The notes: generated by a model not told the origin, from the letters alone. DNA of 64,000 bases from Symsagittifera roscoffensis (GCF_963678635.1 NC_087063.1:13213006-13277005); one strand, 5' to 3'; numbered from the stretch's first letter, positions 24,160 through 39,100 are shown. Numbers and translations: made by a program.

Positions 24160-27100
24160 GTGATGAAGTGAGTGTAAAGCAATTGCGGAAGTTGAATTGG
24201 AGGGGCAAGCAATTGGAAGGCCATAATGACACAGTTTTCTGCTTGGACTCTAACTTGCATTTCGCCATTACAGGAGGGTGAGACATAGAAATATAATTGT
24301 CATTTTTTGCGGTTCGAAACCGAGCCGCCTTCATCTGCAGAAAATTATCAGCAGATGCCACAAAGAAATCAATTACATAGAAGCGTTATTGAGTTGCTTT
24401 TATTATCTCTGATCTTTTCAATTCGGGTACGTTTGGTACTGTTACATTAGTGATTGTTTTAGTTCAGTTTTTTTGAATCTTTTGCTTTTTTTTGCCATTT
24501 GTCGCTTGCATATGCGAAGTGAAACACCGGCGCTGTATAAAATGAAAAGTTAATTTGATCAGACGTGACACAATGGTGAAAGTGTGGGATGTGAACACGT
24601 GTGAAGAGATCAGAACTTTGTTGGGACACAGTGGAACAGTGACAGCTGTCAAAATAATCTACCCGCTAATCAAAACAGATGCAGACCACGCAAATAACAA
24701 GGCAGAATTACAGAACTTCATAGGCCGCCTTAATAAGGGTAAGCGCAAGCAAGACCTGAACCAAGCTTTAAGTGTTTTTACACTTCCGATCAGCTTAGTG
24801 TGGTATTACGAACCTTCTTCTTTTTCTAACCTAACTCTCAAATTAAAGTTTTCATATTTGTTGGAAATTTCACTGTAGCATTGGAAATTGCACAGCATAT
24901 GTTATCTGCTTTTTTTGCGACTGAGTGGTTAATGGTATCTAATAAACTTCCGTAGGTTAGTGGTTAGCGTTTGAGACTCGTAATTTCTAGGTTGCAGGTT
25001 CGAATCTCAGAGGTAGACGATTTTTTGCTAATTCGAGGATTATTTCTAGTTGATTTTTTTTGCACTTAGTAGAGCTATTTTTTGTTGTGTTCTCGCAAGT
25101 GTCTGCTAAGCGAAGCTTTGCCTCTGTGTAGAAGTTCTAATTTGTCCATAGTGAATGATCACCCAAAATACTCCTTGACAAGAATAGTGATCACTACATA
25201 CGAATGAAACCTTCATTCCAAATGCCAATTGATATTAATTCTTGTTACACTAGCAATCTTGAGAGCTTAGTGTTTTAAAACGAACCTTCTTTGTTTTCCA
25301 ACCTAACTCGCAAATTAAAGTGTTAACTTATTCAATTGCAATTTTGCTATAATCACGATCTGTAGCATTGGAAATTTGATAGCATCTGTTCTCTTCTTGA
25401 TTAGTGACTAGTGTTCTATTTATTAAATCGTCCGTGGCTGAGTGGTTAGTACATTCGACTCAAAATCTCTGGGTCGCAGATCGAATCCGATCTAGGTCGC
25501 AGATCGAATCTGATGGGACTTATAGGACTAATTTTTGTGGGTCCTATTAGCGTTGAGATCTATAAAAGTTCACCAAAAGGAACGGTTCAGAATAACAATA
25601 TTTAAGCATAAAAACTGAAAAAATGGCTTTCGGCAGACTTTGATTGAGAAGTTAATTGAGGGAGCAATTAAGTAAATTATCTCACGGTTTCTCGGTGTAA
25701 TTGAATTGATTGTTTTCAAAATTTAATGGCAAAAATGGGGCGAAAACCTATTAAGTGATAATTTCTAGCCAGTATTATTTACAGCGTCGATAGAAAATCA
25801 TGTAGAGCATAGCTGCTGGAAAGTTTAAAATATGTACTGTTTTAATTCAAAGGGCTTTTCTGCCCATCCCCCCTTTGCTTTCAAAAACATAAATTTTATG
25901 GAGTAATGCACAGATTTACCAGACTAAAACTGTCCGTTAGCGATGATTAAGAATAATGAACGTAGTGAGTTCTCATATATAGGTCTTGGCAGGGGCGGAT
26001 TTAGGGGGGGGGGGGCGGGCGTCCGCCCCCCCCCTTCTCAGGGATTCGACCCCCTGCCGACCCAAAGAGTCCCCCCTTGGTACTTTTTAAGAAATCCATT
26101 TTTGGCAGATCGACCCTAAACTTTTTGTAAAGGCGACTTCGGCGCAATACTCATTTTGAGGGGAAGCGCGCGCCAAAAAAAACGCATTTTTTTTTGTCAA
26201 AATTTTCTAAAAAGTGCCCAAAACGGCTTTTTTGACCTGTTTTTCAAAAATTTGCCTGCCGCGCAGAAAATGGGCCAAAAAAGCGTCTTTTTACAGCTTT
26301 AGGAAAGCTCGGAAAATCAATTTGGTCGACCTAAAAAAAGGTCAAATTTTTTGAAAATCCGCCCCCCCTCGAGAAAATCCTAGATCCGCCCCTGGGTCTT
26401 GGTGATTTTTTTGGATTTTTCGCGGTTTGACTTCTGATTTTTTTTTCAGTTCACTTCGTTTCTTTTGTTAAAAAGAAGGCAAACTCCACTCGACAATGCG
26501 AAATCGAACAGTGAAAGTGTAAAGGTCACGAAATATGTCTATGGTGTTTAGATGCTGGCAGTGAAGTAGCGAGAGGCGAGGATGGACTGTGTCTCACAGC
26601 CTCCACTGACTGTTGCATTAAACTGTGGAATTACTCATCAGGTCAGAAATTTTAAGTCGAACTAAATTTTAGGACAATAATTAGTCTAGTGTCATCAGAA
26701 CTAGTCTAATGTTACATTTCAACGGATAAACTTAAAAGAGATTTTACAGATATATTTACATCGTTTTGTAGAATCAATCATTCACTTGGAAGCAATTCAT
26801 TTTTTTGATCATTTGTTTTTGTGCCTCGCGTTTTTGGAAGGGTTCCATATGAGTTCTGAATCGGATTGATTTTTATTCGAAGTTGTGTAGTTTAGTTTTG
26901 TATTTCTGGTTGATTCTCATACATGACAAAAGTTTGTTAGCTTTTAAATGCAAGGTTTTATCCTTAACATAATTTTATTATAAAACGCCGATTTTTTAAA
27001 TCTATGATTTGGGTAAGTTTTTCTGTTTAGGCCTGATTCTGAGAAGCGTCTACACTTTTAGCTCGGTAACTTCCATCCATCTTATGGCCTCATCCCTAGG

Positions 27101-30100
27101 TCGAGAGGGTCGCCTGGCTGTTATTTCAGGAAATGGTTAGTTACCCCTTTTGATTAGCAAGGGTATTGCAACCGGGCACTAGACTTTTTCTGTCGTTATG
27201 AATTTGGTTCACGAAGGTCGCACGTAAGAAGTTAAATGTTTCAGTTTGCTTTAAAGTAAATTTGATTGCAATTATTGTTTCTGCCCATTTAGAGCCTAGA
27301 GGTATTGTCCATGCTTGAATATTTTGTGGGCATAGTGTCCTCGGCTCGCACTATTCTTGGACCATTTTAACCACTATTTTAACAATTTTACTGAGTTGCA
27401 ATACTTTTTATAAACTCTCAGATTTTCAAACCATGTAATAGAAGAAAATAGAACCGATTTAACGTAAAGCGGACACTAGTTGTGCTTACGTAGGACATGA
27501 AAATTTGATTTTCATTTTTTTTAAAGTAGTAGTAGTAGTAGTAGTAAAAGACTTCAGTTTACCTCTTGACTAAAATTGACAATTTACTAAATCTAAACAA
27601 ATGTATAGTTGAACAGCGGTGTTTGATAGACCATCTGCATGACATGCGCTACTCACATCCACGAATGCGCTACTCACATTGAAAAACGAAATGAGCATTT
27701 GCTCGGTCGTTAAAATTATGATCAGACATCTCAATGTTGTTGTTGGCAATGCTTATCTTGCCTGTTAAAATTGATTTTGATGTCAGAACTTTGAATCCTT
27801 TTCAAGGTTTCAACTAAAGTTGTGAAATGTTCTGATTTAAAAAACACAGATTTTGCTGTTATTTGTCTTAGAGCCAGGTTTTTATCAAAAAATTTTCGAG
27901 ATCCTGGAGATCCTCTAAGACAAATAACGGCAAAATCTGTGTTTTTTTTAAACTGGTCTGATATCGGCAGCGTATTTTAAAGTAATAGCAACTCGTGATA
28001 GTTTTGGACATAACACCGCTTCAGACCGAAGTAATTGAACAAATCGAACTATTTTAAATAAGTTAAATCAAAAATCTACGCAGAGCAACAATACAGCAAT
28101 GTATAAAATGATCTTGCCCTGGAACGATTTTAATTTCACTCCCATAGAAAGTTTTCGCTGAATACCATGCGGTTGATAATCGAAACTTTTTCGCAGCCAT
28201 CTTCTTCTTGATTCTGGCATGAGCATTCCATGTCAAATTGGAAGTTTTTTGCGGTCGTATTTCAGAGCTATGGTGGGGAGTTATTGGAGCTCGATTTTTC
28301 CCTGGAGAAGTATGCTAATTGTTTTTTATCGTTTAGTGTAACGCCGTATTTGGGTTTATTTAAACTACTCAGTCATACCGCGAACTAGAATAGACAGCCC
28401 TCAGACAACTATTCAGCTCAGTATCATCTGCAAAACAGAAACAGGTTGACTCATCGACAAATTGTTCATGTCATCAATGAAGTTTATAAACAACTAAGTT
28501 CAAATTACACATCCACGTGAATAAACATAACTGAAAACACACTTTTAGGTGTTGCGTTTCTAAGTCAGACTGATAAACTTGGAGATGAAATTTCAGTCAA
28601 AGCCAATTGAAGAGAAATTGTCAAGTTTTCAGATTACTAAATATAATCAAGGGCTTTTTGGAAGTCAAGATATTGTAAAATTTTGAGAAATGCTTAAAAA
28701 GAACATCAGTGATTGGGGATTTAATGATAACTTCTTCTGAATCCAGGTTGCTTGTTATTGGTCTATAATTGATGTGATTTATTCATTATTAAGGCTTACA
28801 CTTGCGAGAACGATGTCTTGTAATCGGGAACTGGACTTTTTTCCCATAAACAACTTTTCTTACAATAAATTGAACTTGCTTTATTACTGAACCTTAGTAA
28901 CATCCAGGTTCCTTCGCACTTGGCTCGGAGGTAACGCGTTTGCTTTTGCACTCTACAGTTTGGGGTCCCGGGAGTACCTTGTTTTTTTCAGCTTGTTTGA
29001 AATAAAAATAATTCCTGTAAAACTTGTATTGTTGGATTTTCGTTTGTCTGCCCAAGTTTTTCCGTCTTGGGTGTCACATCACTGATTTCTCTTATGCTGT
29101 AATCAATAATCATGGTAGTTGTAAGTGTTGTTCATTGTAGTTTCAAGGCGGACTTGAAACTTTTCACAATTTTTGTAAATTCGTTTTTTCAGCTCAAGTG
29201 GTGTCTGCTCAAAGATTGTCGGCTTTGTTTCCTCTTTGTAAGTTAAGTTCCATTGCCAATTTCAAATCAAAGTAAGTTTTTGCAAGAGTTGTAGTTTTTC
29301 TTGAAAACTACGCTACCAATTTTCAAAAAAGGGGCACAAATGGAAAGACCGACTATTCCCCTGTGTGCCTGCTTAATCCCCTAGTCTTATCACCCACGGG
29401 GTAAGCCTTCGAAAAAGTCTGGAAAATTTGAGCCATAATTTGGATTTTTTTTCGAATCCTCAAAAACTACCCTCCCTATAGGTAGAACGGGTTGTTGAAA
29501 GCTTTCCTGCATAAGTGGCTACTTTCACTTTTTACAGGGACTGGCCCTCGGAATAGTCAAATATTTGATTTTTTATTAGTCTTTTAATTAACTTTTGATT
29601 TATCTCGAAAACTACCATCCCAAATCTGAGATTGTGGGTTTAAAGGAGATAAGGGTTGGTGGGAAGCTCCCCTGCATTAGGGGCTACTCGGAAATTTTTT
29701 TACACATGAAGTTATCGCCCTCGAAATTATTTTATTTTTGTTATACCATTTTGAATTTTCTCATTAACTAACCTCCCAAATTTGAGTTTTTGCGTTCAAT
29801 CGAAATTACAGTAGCTGATGCCTTTTTGGTATTCTCCCAAGCCGAACTAAATTGAAGACGTACAATTTCATAGAATGAGTGGTTATAAGTTTTGGCTTGA
29901 AAATAAAATTATGATTATCATTTGTCTTTTCTGCATAAGAGGTAACGCCCAAATTTTTATCACATAAAACTATGATTCTCGGAAAAGTCAGATTTTCAAT
30001 TTGTTGACCATTTTCTAGACTTTCGTCGATAATTATCCTATCAAATTCGGTATCAAGGGTTTAATCAAAACATTAGGTTCACCTCTGTGATATTTTTTTT

Positions 30101-33100
30101 CAAGGAAATCATAAAATTTGCTTCGCCTGTATGATACTTTTTTCAAGGAAATCATTTTCAAGGAAATCATAAAATTTGTTCGTACTCGAATTTGATTTTT
30201 TACTGTTGTTTGATTTCTTTCAAATTCATGCGCTCAAAGGAAAGAAAATTAGGCTCTGTGCTTACGAAATTGCAAATGGCGCGAAAAAATCTGAATGACT
30301 CTCAGTTTCAAACTCATACTTTTTCCCAGTGGTATTAACAAACTTTCTAGTGGTGCAGTTTTTGGGCTAGTTTCGTGGAACAAAAATAATTAATATGTAA
30401 ATTGAAAGTTATGTGGAAAAAATGAATTTGAATTTGAATTTAAGTACTGATGTTTTTTTTCATAATGCGAAATTTGAAAGACGCCTTTCATTTTTTTGTC
30501 TCCTTGAGTTCCTTGACCGTTTTCCAGTTTTTGACTTGTGATTTTGTTTTAAGTTGAGTGCATTTCCATGGTTACAAGGAAGGCAAACTCCACTATCGAA
30601 CAGCAAAAGTGTAAAGGTCACGAAAAACGTGATCGACTTCTAATCTCGGAAATTGAAATTAATTATCAGATTTCCCACCGAAATAAATGTTTTACCTATT
30701 GATCCAGATATTCTTGCGTTCATTGCTCTTTTCGTTCTGTCATTTGGTTGTGTTAATTAAATAACTAGACGCTAAGTATTTTATTCTGTACGTTAGTTAA
30801 CGTTTGGGGTTGATAGAAATTTAAAAGAAAAAAATGAAGAACCTAGTTTTTAAAAATTTATTCAAATATGTGATGCAAGCTAGCAATGGTAGAATTTATT
30901 GAAATATGAAATACTTTAGTCTAATTCAGATTTAATCACATTAGTTTCAGTTCAATATGTTGACGTTTTGATTTTGAGCCGTTTAAACTTTACCCCATTT
31001 GTGATTATTTTTCATGAAGTTATGGGGGCTCGAAAATTGTCAATTTTGTTTATTTGTGTTAATTCTAGTTTTCTATTAGCGTGTATCAAATTTTCTATTA
31101 GTCGCCTTAAAGCTGCCAAGACTGGGCGTATCTTGAATGTTTTTATGACTGTCTTTCATGGCGTCTGAAGTAAAATTTGGTCTATTTGTACTATTTTGAG
31201 ATATCCATTTTTGGCTGACGGACCCTAAAATTTTCCTAAATTTTTGAGGGGGAAGCGTGCGCCGAAAAAACGCAATTTTTTGGTCAAAAGTTTCCAAAAA
31301 GTGCCTAAAAACGCTGTTTGGCCGGCCTTTTTTAAAAAAATTGTGCCCGCCCACACCCCCTTGAGAAAATCCTAGATCCGCCCATGCCCACAACTAATGT
31401 AAAGTTTACATTACACTCGGCGCAACTGACGTTGTATTAAGTTTTTAGTTACAGTGGCACATTTCGGTGATCGGCCAACAAACAGAAAAAAATATTACCA
31501 TCATTCAAACAAGCCGAAAATTCATATTGTTATGCAATACAGAACAGATTGTCATTGTTGTCATCAATGGGCGGATCTAGGATTTTCTCGAGGGGGGGGG
31601 GGGGGGGGTTTGCGGATTTGTAAAAAAATTTGTCGAACTTTTTTTTAGGTCGACCATATTGATTTTTCGAGCTCTCGAGTATTGAATTTTGCCTGCGGCG
31701 CAGAAAGTTTGGCCAAAACAGGGTTTAAACAGTAAACAGTGCTTAGGGAAAGCTTCGAAAAATCAACTCGGTCGACCTAAAAAAAGGTCGACAATTTTTT
31801 TTTTGAAAATCTGCCCCTCCCTCGAGAAAAACGTAGATCCGCCCCTGCTTTTGGCCAAATTTTGTGCGCCGCAGGCAAAATTTTGAAAAAACAGGCCGAA
31901 AAAGGCGTCTTAAGGCACTTTTTGGAAACTTTTCTCCTAAAAATCGCGTTTTTCGGCACGCGCTCCCCCCTCAAAATTAGTATATATTGGCTCCAAAGGC
32001 GCCTTTAAAACAATTTCAGGGTCACCAAAAATGGATAACTCAAATAGTACAAAGGCGGACCCTTTGGGTCGGCACGGCAGGGGGTCGAATCCCTGAGGGC
32101 GTTCGCCCCCCCCCCCCCTCTCCAACTCCGCCCCTGATTTTCATGCAGTTGTTACGTAATTCTGATGCACTTCAAGATATGGCGGTTTGTTGATTATCCG
32201 CTCACTTTTCACATGTACCAAATGACTTCTGTATTTGTTTGCCACCGTATAAAATTTATATTCAGCAATTTATATTCATGACGTAATAATGTCTTCAGTA
32301 TTTGTTGTTGTTACAGTGGCACCACATTTAATTTTCATCTACAGTATGACATAACGTTATATGAAGGCGTGTATTGTATTTTGTTTATACAGTGGCACGT
32401 TTTATACTCAGCCACTAGCTTTTAACAAACATTCATTGGTGCACGTTTGTTTTGCTCTGTTCAGTTGAGCTCTGATTGTGATTTTTCGATCATGTCGTGT
32501 GATTTTTCGATCATGTCGTCTATTCGTGATTTTTTCATCATTTTCGATCCGTGGTTTTGCTTGCCAGGCCGCGGCTTTGCAATTAGCTTAATTGGAGAAA
32601 TCAACTGCAGAATAATAAACGCTACTGCAGCAGCGCCATCATTCGTGCGACTTTCGTTGCTTCGAGAGAGCGACGCTTGTCCCATGAACAAAACCCCGCT
32701 TACTTCGATTTCTGAACTGATTTTCTCTTTGAGATAACCTCGGTTCGGGCGGGATCCCGACATTCGGATTTCTTTTGAGAACCTCGGGGAACTCTTTTGA
32801 AGGGTCCCGTCCATAGTGAATGGTCACTATAGCTCCTGATTCGTGCACTCATCAAAAACCCCGTTCGTCCGAAAACCCGGCCTGGTCACTTAAGCGATCC
32901 TGCAATCTCGTCTTGAGCGAGCTATGGGGGACCGGGTCGGGGGATTGGACGGACACCCAGACTACCAGACTGACTCTTCATTCTAATTGCAATTGAAACT
33001 TCATTTAATGAAGTTGAAAGCTCCAATATGGTGAAGACTTTGTTTGGGTCTGGCTTTGAAGTGGTTAGAGTGATCAAAGAAGTACAATTTAAGACTTAAT

Positions 33101-36100
33101 GCGCATCATAATCGCATGATATACAAGGTAAGGCTATCGGTGAAATCTCATTTGTACCAACGGTCGTTTTTACCAAATTAATAAATCAGTCACGTCTGTA
33201 TATAAATAATTTAGCAGTTGAATCGTATATGTACCAAAATATTGACCATGATGGAAAGATTATATGCAGAGGTTCAGAGATCAAACCTCGGTAGGGCCTG
33301 AACGCAAATTAAATTGTTATATTGAAACACGTATTGCTTAACCGTGTAGGCAAAAACGTCCAGCAAAGATTAAATTGCCTAAGTTATACAATATTTTAAG
33401 TATCTTGGAAAAAAAGTGCAGTGGTCGTGCTGGTCGCGCTTAACTATTCTTCGGTCGCGAAAAATTTTCTGGTACAAGCAGGGGCGGATTTAGAGGGGGG
33501 GCGGACGCCCCCCCCCCCCCCCCCCCTCAGGGATTCGACCCCCTGCCAACCCAAAGGGACCCCCCTTTGGTACTTTTTAAGAAATCCATTTTTGGCCGAC
33601 CGACCCTAAAATTTTTCTAAAGGCGCCTTTGGCGCCAATATATACTTATTTTGAGGGGGAGCGCGCGCCAAAAAAAAACGCGATTTTTTTGTCAAAATTT
33701 TCCAAAAAAGGCCCAAAAACGGCTTTTTAGACCTGTTTTTTCAAAAAAATTGCCTACAGCGCAGAAAATTTGGCCAACACAGGGTCTTTTTACTGTTTTG
33801 GGAGAGCTCGGAAAATCAATCTGATTGACCTAAAAAAAAAGGTCGTCTAAATTTCCGAAATTTTTTTGAAAATCCGCCCCCCCCCTCGAGAAAATCCTGG
33901 ATCCGCCCCTGGGTACAAGTATGATACTTGTGTCCCAGACAGTTGCTTGCGCAGAAAATTTGCTAGGAGGGTGGGGGGATCGGTTTTTCGAAAATTTCGT
34001 CGACCTTTTTTTTAGGGCGACCAATTGATTTTCCGAGCTCTCAGAAAATACTATGAACACTGTAAATTTTGAAAGCTCTTTTTAAAAATATTTGACCAAA
34101 AAAATGCGTTTTTTCGGCGCGCGCTCCCCCTCAAATGTAGTTATATCGGCGCCAAAGGTGCCTTTAGAAAATTTTTGATGTTGGTCAGCCAAAACTGGAT
34201 CTCAAAAAGAAATTATAACACAGGGGACCCTTCGGAAAAATTCGGCAACCAGAATTGGGGGGTAAGAGCGGTTGCCCCCGCCCCCCCCCCCACAACCACC
34301 CCCTCGGCACGCTACTGGTCCCAGAAAAAAGCAAGCATGAAAGACATGGGTTCCGCAAAATTAAAAAAAAACCAAATGCGAACCATTTTTCGAAGATTTT
34401 AAGGCATGAAATTTTTTTCTTCATGGACCCATCTAAATTTAGGGACTCTACTATCATACTTGCACCCTTTTCCTTTGTCAGGACATCTATTTTTCGTGGA
34501 CCGACTCTAAAGTTTTTCTGAAGGAGAAATCTGTTTACAACACTTTTCGGTTGTTCTAAGACTAGGCAATAAGATTCATTCTTTTACCTTGCTTTCATTA
34601 GTTTAACCCAATTAGTTGCTAACTTCATGTGTTTTGGCCATATTGAACCAATCCAAAATTTTTGAATATGGACCGAATTTTCGTCCTTTTGAGTGCAATA
34701 CAATCAATGTTGATAAGTTTGCTGACGTGTCCATAAATCATTTAAGATCATCTAATGTTTGCCGGGTGGCACCGAAATTTTTTTGGTCGAAATGTCCCAA
34801 AGTGAAAGTGGAAGAATAGTTGTGGCCTATTTTTGTTTTAAAAAAATAAGTCGTCTGAAACGGAATGCGGTCTTTTTTATGTTTTAGGAGCCCCTCAAAA
34901 CCAGTGTGGTCGGCCTTCAAACTTTCAATGGTGCTTTCAAATTTTTAATAATTGAAACCCTCAACAAAAATCCTATATCCAATCCTGAACTGTATCCTAA
35001 ATTAAAAAATTTTGAATCATAAAAAAATGTGGGAAGGGTAAGAAAACAAACGATTTTACAGCAGCGTGATATTTAAGTATAATTGAGCGAAGTGAAGCAA
35101 CCTACTTAGTTCGTTTAGTTTTTGTTTTTTGTTTGAGGAAAAAAATTAAAGTTTGTCCTTATTTGGAAGATATCGATGCCTTGCTCAAATTATAAATGTG
35201 TTTCACCTGCGATTTTTTTTCATGAAGTTAAGGTTACTTTATCAGGACTATTTTAGCTAGTTTTGGATAATTAGAGCGCCTAGTAAATCCAGCCAATTAA
35301 ATCTAGTAATTAATCAAAATAATGGGTGAATGGATGCAAAATATATGAATATATTTAACATTGAATGTGGGGGTGGGAATATTTTAGGCTGAAATTTAAT
35401 TCAAACATTCTAAAGACAGTTGTAACATGCAGGGTCTCAACCTGGTTTGAGTCTCGTCTTTTACTCTTGCGAAAACAAGTGTCTTGTAAACGGGAACTAG
35501 ACTTTTTTTCGGTAAGCAAATTTTCTTACATCTTAAGTTGAAATAGAAGAATTCTTGTTAGATGACCTTAGCAACTTCGAGACTGCTTTCTTTTTGGCCC
35601 AGAGATGACGTGGCTGTGTCTATACCCTAAGGTTCGAGTCCTGGTCGGACCTTGTTTTTGTTTCAGTATGAAATTATAATAATTTTTCGGGAAAGTTGAA
35701 TTGTCGGACTCTTGTCTGTCTGCTTATGTTCTCTCGGCTTAGTTGCCACATTGTAGAATTTTTATGCAGTCAGCAATTTTAGACGTAAAAGCAAGTGTTT
35801 TTGAGATTTTCTTGTAACTTATTACACAATCATAGCTTGTGTTATAGTATGAAACGTCTTTTTTTTTCCAACCTAAGTCCCAAATATTGTTGCGATGCAA
35901 TTGTAAAGACAAAATATGTTCATTTTGATCCAGCTAATAAGTACAGCCAATGCTAAGGAAAGGATATTAACACAGACTATTATATTACAAATAGCACTTT
36001 AGCTTCAAGGTATCATGTTTCTATAGCATGGAAGTAGGGAAGGAGACCAGCAGCAAAATAGGAGGGTTCGAACCTGGGCAGGGTCGGATGTTTTTAATGA

Positions 36101-39100
36101 ACTTTATCATATACTAGTTATAATGCGTCCGCTTTATAGATTGAGGCATGTCAGTTGGTAAATTTCTTTTCAAATTGACTGGTACTGCTAATGCGTCATA
36201 ACTGGCTTGCTTCACTTAGCAATTATGTAGACTCATAATTGGCGTGCTTCATTTAAGAAATTTTGTAGACTCAAAGTTTTACTCATTCAGTTTTTCCCAT
36301 TAGCGTTATCGGTCATATTTTTGCCTGTGTGTGCGAAGTGCAACTTAGCCTCTGTGTTAAAACAATAGCCTCGACTTTGTATGTTTTCTTTTGCTTAGCT
36401 TAAAAGCTCATTCGGTCTAAATGTTTTTGGATTATGTTGTATTGGCTTACTTGTCTTGATTTGTGTCGCCCAAGAACAAATTTGTTGATCAACAAAATCA
36501 GGTAGTTTGTCATGCAAAAGTCCAAAGTTTTATAACTGAATTTTTCAATCTATTATATATTTAAATGCGGGCTTCACTATCTCGCCATGTTTAAGCTTTT
36601 TCAACGTATTATTTTTGCATGTTTAAGCTATATCGTATATTGCAATGGTTAAGAATTTTTTTTCGATTTTCCAATTTGATTTTAGTGGTTTTTTTACCGA
36701 GTTTAAATTAAGCAGCCCAATATTGAATTAGGGGCTGCGAATTTGGCCTCCAAATTTGAATGCCCGAATCATTTTAGTTAACGAGATAAGACGATTTTTG
36801 AGATTTTTTCAAAAATTTTCAGAAATTTCAATTAACAAAATGGTTTAGAAAACTTGAAGTTCCCAACCCTGTAGTTGGGTGCTGTCGGAGTACTCTAAGG
36901 AGTTACAAATCTCGCCTCCAAATATGACTGTTCAAATCCTTGTAGTTTTCGAGATATGACGTTTTTTGTGAATTTTTCAAAAATTTTCAGAAAACTTAAA
37001 TGATTATTATTCTTTTAAAATCTGAAACTCCCAACCCTGTTTTTAGGTCCTGTCAAAGTTTTCTCAAGGATTGCGAGTCTTGCCTCCAAATATCACTGCT
37101 CAATTCTTTGTAGTTTTTGAGATGTGACGTTTTTTGTGATTTTTTCCAAATTTTCAGAAAGTTTAAATTAATTTTTTTTCAAAATTTGAAATTCCCAACT
37201 CTATAGTTTGGGGTTGTCAGGGTACTCTAAAGAGTTGCAAATCTTGCCACATGCGACTGCTAAACGCGACAGCTCAAATGCTTTTAGTTTCCGAGATGTG
37301 ACGTTTTTCGATTTTTTCAAAACTTCGATTTTTTCTCTGAGAACTTATCTACAAAAAAATTCACAAAATTTGAAACTACTAAGTTGATGAAGATACAATC
37401 TTATTGTCAGCGTACACCCAGGCCTCTCAAATCTTGCCTCTTAATATGAATGCTCAAATTCTTTTAGTTTCCGAGATAAAACGTTTTTTTCAATTTTTTT
37501 TCGGGAAACCTTGGTTTGAAAAAATTCACAGTTTTGGATTCCTAACCCTATAGTAGGGTGCTCTCAGGGACTCTCAGTGGTTGCAAATCTGGCTTCCGAA
37601 TTTCTCCAGAGGCCCTTTAGGTTTTCGAGATGACGCTTTTAAAATGGGATTTTAAAACAAATTTAAAAGTTCGAAATTACCAACCCTGTAATTGGGTGCA
37701 GTCAGAGTACACTAAAAGTTTGCAGATGTTGTTTCCAATATAAGCGGTTTTTCATGAGCTGTCGTAAAATTTCGAAGCACCGAAGGTGAGTTAAACGCTA
37801 GTTTATTTGAAAAAAAACACCGAGCAGAAATTTTTTTTCAAAGGTCAGAACAACAAAAACCAATCAGTATTCGTGTAATGCGTCTTAAAAATTAAAATGC
37901 AACTTGAAACAATGTTGTTTTGCGTGCGAGAGCAAATGACTTGTAATCAAGTAGTAGATTTTTTTCCCATGAACAACTTTCATTACAACTTGTATTTAAA
38001 GAAGTTCTAGAATCTTTCGTTCTAGGTCCAAAGTTAACGACGCGGGCACCTTATTTGTATCAGACGATACGTAATTTGTATCAGACTAAGTTCATCAACA
38101 ACCCTTAAAAATGGAAATTATTTACCGAGCGGCAACAAAGGCGATAAATTTTGGGTCGAAACCTGTTGAGAAATTGAGCAAAAGAAGTTGACATTTTGGA
38201 TATAACATAAACTGAAACTGTTTGAATATTTAGAAACAATAAAAAAAGAAAAACTCAAAATCAGACATCGTAAATTTACAAAATTTGTGAAGTTTCAGTT
38301 ATGGTAAAAACTATTTAAATTGGAAAAACCCAAGCTTTAAAAAGTAAGCCAATAAAAACCCTACCAGACAAAAAAAATGGCGTTTAAAAAAACATAAATT
38401 GAACCTGCAGAAACTAGGACGAAAACCAGGAACCCAAAAAAATGAGATGTTTTTTTTTTTGAAAAGATCATTACAATCTGAAACGGGCTTGAACTAATTA
38501 CTAGCTAAGTGATAGTACTTTTACTTGATTTTTCAAGAAATTGAGCATGTCAGATGAAAGATCCTCTAGAAGTGATCCTCTAGAACTGAAGATCCTGTGG
38601 ACAAAGTTTTTACGGGAAAAAAGTCTAGTAACCGATTTCAATACCCTTGCTTATCACCAGGGCTACATCTCAGAGCTACATATCATCAGAGCTACATCTC
38701 CTTCCAAAAAGAACTAACATTCTGAGAGCGCCTGTCTGGCCATTTGGTGTTTCGCATCTTCTGAATCCTTGTGAAGTAGGTTTCCATCAAGAGTGAAATG
38801 GACTGCTAGCTGGTCCACGTGAGCCACTTGCTTGAACTGATTCTCCTAAAAACAATTAGCATGATGTTTCAAGGCTTTAATAGAAGAGCTCATTTAAACC
38901 CTATCTGAACATTGATGACAAAAATAGAGAAAATAATATCTAATCTCTGAGGGAGTTTCATCATTTTAGTTCTCTAGCCTAATTCAGTCGGCTTACTTTG
39001 AAACTGAAGCGAATAATATTGTCTGGTGCATGAGGGTTATTGGCAGTCAAGATACGGGTCACTTCTTCCTTAAGTTCCTGAAATGTCAAACGTAATTCAA

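Larger units (their letters stand above)
27147..28799. other. Intronic, mostly unrecognised
   Basis: Apart from the AGT repeat, the hairpin and a SINE-B head fragment at 27150-27200 (AGCAAGGGTATTGCAACCGG), I see no exon or element that I can name. About 28370-28500 has a more even composition and might be an old retroelement fragment. Confidence 0.35.

Noticed and set aside
24464-24652. Minus-strand frame over the second WD40 exon
   Set aside because: Shadow of the plus-strand exon, which has proper splice sites and a blade motif.
13286-25020. Possible functional tRNA genes (A- and B-box matches)
   Set aside because: Acceptor and T arms pair poorly, and each is embedded in a repeated SINE body with a shared tail.
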